Part shown: positions 13,863 to 18,101 of the stretch, piece by piece
How the letters are laid out: every line of letters starts with the position of its first letter
How positions within the stretch are numbered: position 1 is the stretch's first letter
NCBI GenBank assembly: GCA_023415145.1
Contig: JAEZLW010000051.1
Span: 1 to 18,101, forward strand
Reading direction: 5' to 3'
DNA from: Bacillota bacterium
GTDB taxonomy: Bacteria > Bacillota > Clostridia > Christensenellales > Aristaeellaceae
DNA length: 18,101 nucleotides
Notes under the pieces: model-generated
Seen by the model: only the letters and a program-made list of their open reading frames with translations
Database searches by the model: none
Told to the model about the DNA's origin: nothing
Position numbers and translations under genes: made by a program

Positions 13863-14597
13863 TCAAACCCTTTCCATCAATGACCCGCCGATCCCAAAAT
13901 GACGTTTGTCCTCATGAAAGCCTGAAAGGCAGAAGTCGTCGCCTTGAAGATTTAGTTTCAGCTCTATCGCCTGCTCCGGCCTCACCTCCGCATCATAGTT
14001 GATGCAGATGGTGTGCAAAGCTTTTTTGCCAAGAAGATCATGACCCAATGCATCGCACAGCCAGTCCACATACCGGGCATTGTTCACGTGATTGTTCACA
14101 TCCAAATCAGTATAAACAGGCGTACGGTAATATTGCTGCGTCTCTCCCTCCACCTCCATCACCGCGGATGGCATGCCCATCGGTGCAGATAGATCACGAT
14201 TGTCCGGAATCAGATGGACAATCTTGTCCGGCGGAGCCATCTTCCTTGTTTCCAGATCCAGCAGCACCCACAGGCTGGCCGCACACCCCAGTTCCTCGCC
14301 CTGTTCGTTCCGGAAAATAAAATAGCGCGGAAAGAACCACCGCCGGTTACTCATGGGGAATGTTTCTACCGTGACTTTATCCCCCACGCCGGGGTACTTG
14401 TTCATTTTCACTTCCAACCGGGACAGCACCCACACAAAGCCCATCTCTAAAAGCGCATCCCGCCCGCAGCCCAGCAGATGGGAATGCATGCCGCTAGCTT
14501 CCTGCATGGCTTCAAAGATAGCGCTTGGCCGCCAGGTTCCCCGAAAATCGCAGTTAAAGGTCCGAAGTAAAAATGTCTCCTGATGTGTCTTATTCAC
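13863..14597 (-). CDS. acyl-ACP thioesterase (FatA/FatB type)
   Basis: This is a 244-residue double-hotdog thioesterase that releases free fatty acids from acyl carrier protein in the cytosol. The family signature is present: QEASGMHS in the first hotdog helix, VWVLSRLEVKMNKYP, WVLLDLETRKM, and the catalytic-region motif DLDVNNHVNNARYVDW (about 164-179) with Asn and His. Bacterial members are about 240-250 residues long, as here. The frame opens at a GTG at 14606 that almost abuts AAGGAG. The GTG at 14597, eight bases from that Shine-Dalgarno, is the better start and overlaps the end of the NUDIX gene by eight bases. The two genes are therefore probably co-translated. It is convergent with mutY, with four bases between stops. 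Confidence 0.9.
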   Translation of the reverse strand: MNKTHQETFLLRTFNCDFRGTWRPSAIFEAMQEASGMHSHLLGCGRDALLEMGFVWVLSRLEVKMNKYPGVGDKVTVETFPMSNRRWFFPRYFIFRNEQGEELGCAASLWVLLDLETRKMAPPDKIVHLIPDNRDLSAPMGMPSAVMEVEGETQQYYRTPVYTDLDVNNHVNNARYVDWLCDALGHDLLGKKALHTICINYDAEVRPEQAIELKLNLQGDDFCLSGFHEDKRHFGIGGSLMERV

Positions 14598-15114
14598 TGT
14601 CCACACTCCTTGGCTGCGCAGCTTTTCTCAAACAACTCATTATATCGTTCACATAATCCAGTTTCCAGAAGGTTGCCGGATCTTCCATCTCCTTCTCCAA
14701 TTGCTCGATGGACACCCATCTCACATCATCCACTTCCTCCGCCTGCAAATGAAATTCTTCCGGTGTTATGCTTTGGCGTATCAACCAGACATCCTTGTGG
14801 CATCTTCCTCTTGTGTCATTCAGAACAACTTGCGCCATTTCCATGCACGGCGCAACGCCCAGCTCCTCTGTCATTTCCCGGCGGCATGATTGAGCGCTGT
14901 CCTCCCCCGCAATGGCTGCTCCTCCTGTACAGCACCAGAGACCGGCCCCTGCTTCCTTCAAAGTGGAACGCTTTTGCAAAAGTATCTCATTGGCCTCATT
15001 CATAATCCAGATATCAACCGCAAAATGATATTCCTGCTCACTTAAACCGTCACCGCGTAAAATTGTCCTGCCGGTTTTGTTCCTGTTCTTGTCATACACA
15101 TCCCAAGTTTCCAT
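14590..15114 (-). CDS. NUDIX hydrolase, YfcD/Idi-like
   Basis: This 174-residue hydrolase cleaves nucleoside diphosphates linked to another moiety, using Mg2+. A complete Nudix box, G-x5-E-x7-REMTEELGV, lies at about residues 65-87. The N-terminus METWDVYDKNRNKTGRTILRG and IWIMNEANEILLQKRS fit the YfcD branch, which resembles isopentenyl-diphosphate isomerase. The substrate is unknown. The frame extends upstream to 15276, but the ATG at 15114 has GAGGT five bases upstream and starts the family-typical METWD. It is first in an operon with the acyl-ACP thioesterase and has a clear promoter. Confidence 0.92.
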   Translation of the reverse strand: METWDVYDKNRNKTGRTILRGDGLSEQEYHFAVDIWIMNEANEILLQKRSTLKEAGAGLWCCTGGAAIAGEDSAQSCRREMTEELGVAPCMEMAQVVLNDTRGRCHKDVWLIRQSITPEEFHLQAEEVDDVRWVSIEQLEKEMEDPATFWKLDYVNDIMSCLRKAAQPRSVDSE

Positions 15115-15157
15115 GCTTACCTCATTCTGAAGTATGTTTTGTTTGCCATTGCTTCCC

Positions 15158-15186
15158 ATTGTACGGTTTGGAAATAAAGATTTCAA
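15158..15186 (-). promoter_or_regulatory. promoter of the NUDIX/thioesterase operon
   Basis: On the minus strand the -35 TTGAAA (15181-15186) and -10 TACAAT (15158-15163) are exactly 17 bp apart. The start codon is 43 bases downstream. Confidence 0.75.
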
Positions 15187-15356
15187 TTGGCAAAATAGAT
15201 AAAAGAGGGCTGCATGCATTGTGCCTGGCAACGCTGCCGGTTGTCCGCAGCGCCAGATGTGCAGGCTTTGAGTCAAATAACCGTTTCATCACACATTCAT
15301 TACACTTCTCATGTACTATTATTTCCGGGCTAAAGAATACAAAAGGACATGCTTCC

Positions 15357-16484
15357 ATGAACAAAATTGAGGAAAGAAACGTACTAAAAGAGCAGTTTTT
15401 CAGCATATTGGCAGGTAAACAAATCAGCACCGTATTCCAGCCGATTGTCTCATTGCGGGATGGCACCATATACGGTTATGAGGCGCTGAGCCGTGGTCCT
15501 TTGGGAAGCGGAATGGAAAGCCCAGGTGTGCTGTTTGATTGCGCACAAAGGTTCAATAAGCTATGGGAGCTGGAGTTGTTATGCCGCTCCAAAGCGATCG
15601 AAACCGTCTATGCCCTGCATGCCCCCATCAGGCTATTCCTGAATGTCAACCCCAGCATCATGCATGACCCAAAGTTCAAGCAGGGCTTTACCAAAGATTA
15701 TCTTGCCCAGTACTCCATCAGTGCCGAAGACGTCATCTTTGAGATTACTGAAAGAGAGGCCATCACCAATGTGGCGGATTTCATGAAAACAATCCGCAAT
15801 TACAAGGACCAAAACTATAAGATTGCCATTGATGACGCCGGAGCGGGATATTCCGGGCTGAACCTCATATCCGATGTCTGCCCGCATTTTATCAAAATCG
15901 ATATGAACCTCATCCGGGATATCGATAAAGACGTCACAAAGCAGTCGCTGGTGAAAAGCATGCGCGAGTTCGCCTCACTTTCCAATACACATCTAATTGC
16001 AGAAGGGATTGAAACGGAAGGCGAACTGTTGAAGCTGATTGAAATCGGCTTGGATTATGGCCAGGGGTATTTCATTGCGCGCCCTCTCCCATCGCTTATC
16101 CCCATCGCAAGCCACGTTCTTCAGTTGATCATTGAAGCCGATAAGCAAAAACGGCTGATCCTCTGCAACCGGCTCTGCGATATTGATATCGGCAGCATTA
16201 CGAGAGCATCCAAAACGATAGCCCCGGGCACCATGGTCAATCAGATACTGGATATGATGAAAAAAGACTGCACTTTGCCAGGGTTTTGCATCGCGGAAAG
16301 CAACCATGTGATTGGCGTCATCACAAGGAATGACCTGTTCCGCAATATCTCCGACAAATATGGATATAACTTGTATGCCAATAAGCCGGTCAGCGTGATT
16401 ATGAGCAAGGAATTTCTTTGTGTGGACTATCAGAGCAGCATTGATAATGTCGCAAAGAAAGCAATGCACCGGCATTACGATTGA
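15357..16484 (+). CDS. cyclic-di-GMP phosphodiesterase (EAL-CBS part; 3' frameshifted)
   Basis: This is the 5' part of an EAL-CBS-GGDEF gene. EAL enzymes cleave cyclic di-GMP to pGpG. The EAL domain (about 20-262) retains the known catalytic and metal-binding residues: E42 (YEALSR), N96 (LFLNVN), E129 (FEITE), D159-D160 (IAIDDAGAGYSG), K180 (FIKIDMN), E216 (IAEGIE) and Q236 (DYGQGYF). It is therefore probably active. A CBS domain follows (about 276-340), and a second begins near 343. The frame hits TGA at 16482, inside the second CBS domain. An upstream open extension from 15063 is antisense to the NUDIX gene and rejected; AAGGA lies ten bases before the ATG at 15357. The 375-residue product could still work alone. 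Confidence 0.85.
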   Translation: MNKIEERNVLKEQFFSILAGKQISTVFQPIVSLRDGTIYGYEALSRGPLGSGMESPGVLFDCAQRFNKLWELELLCRSKAIETVYALHAPIRLFLNVNPSIMHDPKFKQGFTKDYLAQYSISAEDVIFEITEREAITNVADFMKTIRNYKDQNYKIAIDDAGAGYSGLNLISDVCPHFIKIDMNLIRDIDKDVTKQSLVKSMREFASLSNTHLIAEGIETEGELLKLIEIGLDYGQGYFIARPLPSLIPIASHVLQLIIEADKQKRLILCNRLCDIDIGSITRASKTIAPGTMVNQILDMMKKDCTLPGFCIAESNHVIGVITRNDLFRNISDKYGYNLYANKPVSVIMSKEFLCVDYQSSIDNVAKKAMHRHYD

Positions 16485-17100
16485 CTTCATTACCGTCACC
16501 AGGGATGAAAAGTATTTCGGTGTGGTAACAGTAAAAGATCTGCTGGAAAGATCAATTGAGATCGAGGTCATCAATGCAAAACATTTGAATCCTTTGTCCG
16601 AATTACCTGGTAACTTGCTTTTCGAAAAGCAGCTTGAAATGTGTATCGATACGCCTGGGAACTATACGATACTATACTTTGATATTGACAACTTCAAACC
16701 ATACAATGATGTGTATGGGTTTGAAAACGGTGACCGGCTGATCAAATGCCTGGCGAGAGTTTTAAAAGACCAAATCCCAAGTCCTGGCTTTGTTGGCCAT
16801 ATCTGCGGTGATGATTTCATAGCCGTTCTGTCAGAGTCCAATGCCAAGGACCTTTGTCAAAGCATCATAGATGAATTCGACAAAACCGCTTTGCTTTTTT
16901 TGAACAGGAACGATTTGGACAGAGGCTATATCACCGCACAGAACAGAAAAGGGACAAGGGAACGGTTCCCCCTGCTTTCCATCTCCATTGTCGGCGCAAC
17001 ATCAAATCAATACAAAACGATATTCGCCCTGTCAGAGAACTTGGCGAGACTCAAAAAAATCTGCAAGCAAAGAAAAGGCAGCAATTACATAATTGAATAG
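16420..17100 (+). pseudogene. CBS end plus degenerate GGDEF domain, displaced by frameshift
   Basis: Continuing the gene in another frame, this part starts with the rest of CBS 2 (FITVTRDEKYFGVVTVKDLLE). A GGDEF domain follows, with YTILYFDIDNFKPYNDVYG and the phrase ENGDRLIKCLARVL. Its signature is CGDDF (16804-16818), not GGDEF. Diguanylate cyclase activity is therefore doubtful; it may bind GTP only. The tail KGTRERFPLLSISIVG is typical of EAL-CBS-GGDEF proteins. Removing one T at 16482 restores TAC GAT GAC TTC and a protein of about 580 residues. A GTG at 16420 has AAGGA eight bases upstream, so separate translation cannot be excluded, but it would begin with 20 out-of-frame residues. Confidence 0.75.
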
Positions 17101-17123
17101 TGTATTGGCTTAAAAAACACGCT

Positions 17124-17768
17124 CTATTCAAGAAGCCTCAGCATCATGCCAAATACGTTGTGGTCAAGGATTTTGTTATGCCCCGAAACACAGATACAGA
17201 TATCCATTTCCTTGTATCTTGAAAGAGTTTTTACGAAAACATCTTTTTCTGTTTCAAGGGAAGGTACGATTTCATCCATTGTATCACCCACATTGTCGCC
17301 GACGTTCAGCACACCATCATCTTCATCCAGAACGGTGATGCTGTCCACCGTATGACCTGGTGTATAGAATATTCTTATTTTGTCTTCAGAGAAATACAGC
17401 ATGTCCTCAAAAACCAGGTTCGGAAGGCACATGGCATTCCCACCTGCAGCAAAACGTCCATATCGGGCTATCATCTCGTCCCATTTGTCTTTGATTTTTT
17501 CTCTGCACAACCGATGAGAAACTATAGTACATTCAGCAAAAGCTTGATTCCCCCACACATGGTCCCAATGATGATGTGTAATGATGACGATAACTGGATT
17601 TTTATTGCCTTGAAGATATTCCTTTACCGGAACCATGCTCAAAGAGCCCAACCCTGTATCGATGAGATAGTTAAATTTCCTTCCCTGAATCAGATGGATA
17701 TTCAAATTCCATCCTGCTACGGGATAAGTAAATACTATACTTCTGCTTCCAACCCGACTTATTTCCAT
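17124..17768 (-). CDS. metallo-beta-lactamase-fold hydrolase
   Basis: This is a 214-residue MBL-fold protein, probably a cytosolic zinc hydrolase of the glyoxalase II-like or thioesterase type. The metal motif HxHxDH is THHHWDHVWG (H65, H67, D69, H70). Further ligands are H139 in YTPGHTVDS, D158 in NVGDNVGD and H197 in CVSGHNKI. The N-terminal NLNIHLIQGRKFNYLIDTGLG is typical. The ATG has GGAGAG six bases upstream and a near-consensus promoter. The substrate is unknown. It converges on the GGDEF remnant with 23 bases between stops. Confidence 0.92.
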   Translation of the reverse strand: MEISRVGSRSIVFTYPVAGWNLNIHLIQGRKFNYLIDTGLGSLSMVPVKEYLQGNKNPVIVIITHHHWDHVWGNQAFAECTIVSHRLCREKIKDKWDEMIARYGRFAAGGNAMCLPNLVFEDMLYFSEDKIRIFYTPGHTVDSITVLDEDDGVLNVGDNVGDTMDEIVPSLETEKDVFVKTLSRYKEMDICICVSGHNKILDHNVFGMMLRLLE

Positions 17769-17834
17769 ATATACTCTCCAAAATACAGATTCATCTATAC
17801 TTTATTCAACTATCAGGATGATATCTTCTACAAC

Positions 17835-17863
17835 ATAATGTAGCATTCCTGGGGTTTTGTCAA
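17835..17863 (-). promoter_or_regulatory. promoter of the MBL-fold hydrolase gene
   Basis: On the minus strand a perfect -35 TTGACA (17858-17863) and -10 CATTAT (17835-17840) are 17 bp apart. A leader of about 60 bases precedes the start codon. Confidence 0.7.
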
Positions 17864-17952
17864 TTCAACGGAATATCCAAAAGCTTAGGGATAGATAAGC
17901 CCACTTCGTTAAGCCATTGATATATCATGAACCTTGTGGGCTTCATGCTATG

Positions 17953-17982
17953 AAAAAAGAGCACCTGACTTAACAGATGCTC
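17953..17982 (-). terminator. terminator of the rRNA operon
   Basis: GAGCATCTG pairs with CAGGTGCTC on the minus strand (17974-17982 with 17959-17967) around a six-base loop, with one G-U pair. Six T residues follow (17958-17953). It lies eight bases after the 5S rRNA 3' end. Confidence 0.88.
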
Positions 17983-17990
17983 TTTATGGA

Positions 17991-18101
<111 letters not shown>

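Noticed and set aside
15063..15356. Upstream extension of the EAL gene
   Set aside because: The extra residues are cysteine-rich noise antisense to the NUDIX gene, and the promoter for that gene lies inside; the ATG at 15357 has a Shine-Dalgarno.
16476..16490. Programmed +1 frameshift like that of prfB
   Set aside because: The TGAC stop context is similar, but there is no upstream Shine-Dalgarno-like stimulator and no slippery CTT codon.
17936..17943. Inverted repeat AAGCCCAC (17897-17904) / GTGGGCTT as a second terminator or attachment site
   Set aside because: Only 8 bp with a 31-base loop and no T-run; could be chance.

Overview
The window looks like a chromosomal segment from a mid-GC Firmicute, most likely a member of the Clostridia. 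The basis is a CIRCE operator in front of groES-groEL, purine-rich Shine-Dalgarno sequences before most genes, sigma-A-like TTGACA/TATAAT promoters, and the family make-up: an Oscillospiraceae/Christensenellales-like mix of a UbiB-type kinase with a phasin-like partner, a cysteine-rich DUF6144-like protein, and an acyl-ACP thioesterase. I cannot name the genus from sequence alone. Most of the window is ordinary housekeeping DNA. No CRISPR array, prophage, insertion sequence or tRNA gene was seen.

Layout, left to right. Positions 1-97 hold the end of a ROK-family glucokinase (+). asnS (307-1698, +) follows and ends in a strong terminator. A three-gene + strand operon follows (1853-3760): an AraC-type regulator with a GyrI-like ligand domain, a TsaA/TrmO-like protein and an isochorismatase-family hydrolase. 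Positions 3761-4220 hold no intact gene. They contain a decayed copy of the 3' end of the nearby ubiB gene, a GC-rich palindromic repeat and a terminator-like hairpin. A cysteine-rich DUF6144-like gene lies at 4221-4757 (+). A minus-strand block (4787-9989) then carries the phasin-like/ubiB pair, rmuC, ybaB-recR and a DUF4097-type beta-helix protein. Positions 10050-10510 are a gene-free tract of stacked hairpins and dispersed-repeat-like sequence. groES-groEL (10547-12493, -) has a complete CIRCE/promoter upstream and a perfect terminator downstream.

The right part holds mutY (+), a convergent minus-strand pair of NUDIX hydrolase and acyl-ACP thioesterase, a divergent EAL-CBS-GGDEF cyclic-di-GMP gene split by a frameshift, a metallo-beta-lactamase-fold hydrolase (-), and the 3' part of a 5S rRNA gene (-) with its terminator. 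A ribosomal RNA operon therefore probably lies just beyond the right edge.

Functional links: recR, ybaB, rmuC and mutY are all DNA repair or maintenance genes but sit in separate transcription units. The phasin-like/ubiB pair overlaps and is probably translationally coupled. The points most worth a second look are these: mutY has no canonical start codon in frame ahead of its conserved N-terminus; the cyclic-di-GMP gene is broken by one extra base in its second CBS domain; a ubiB 3'-end remnant lies beside the intact ubiB; and there is a dense hairpin/repeat tract behind groEL. I do not see convincing evidence of a wholly new system.
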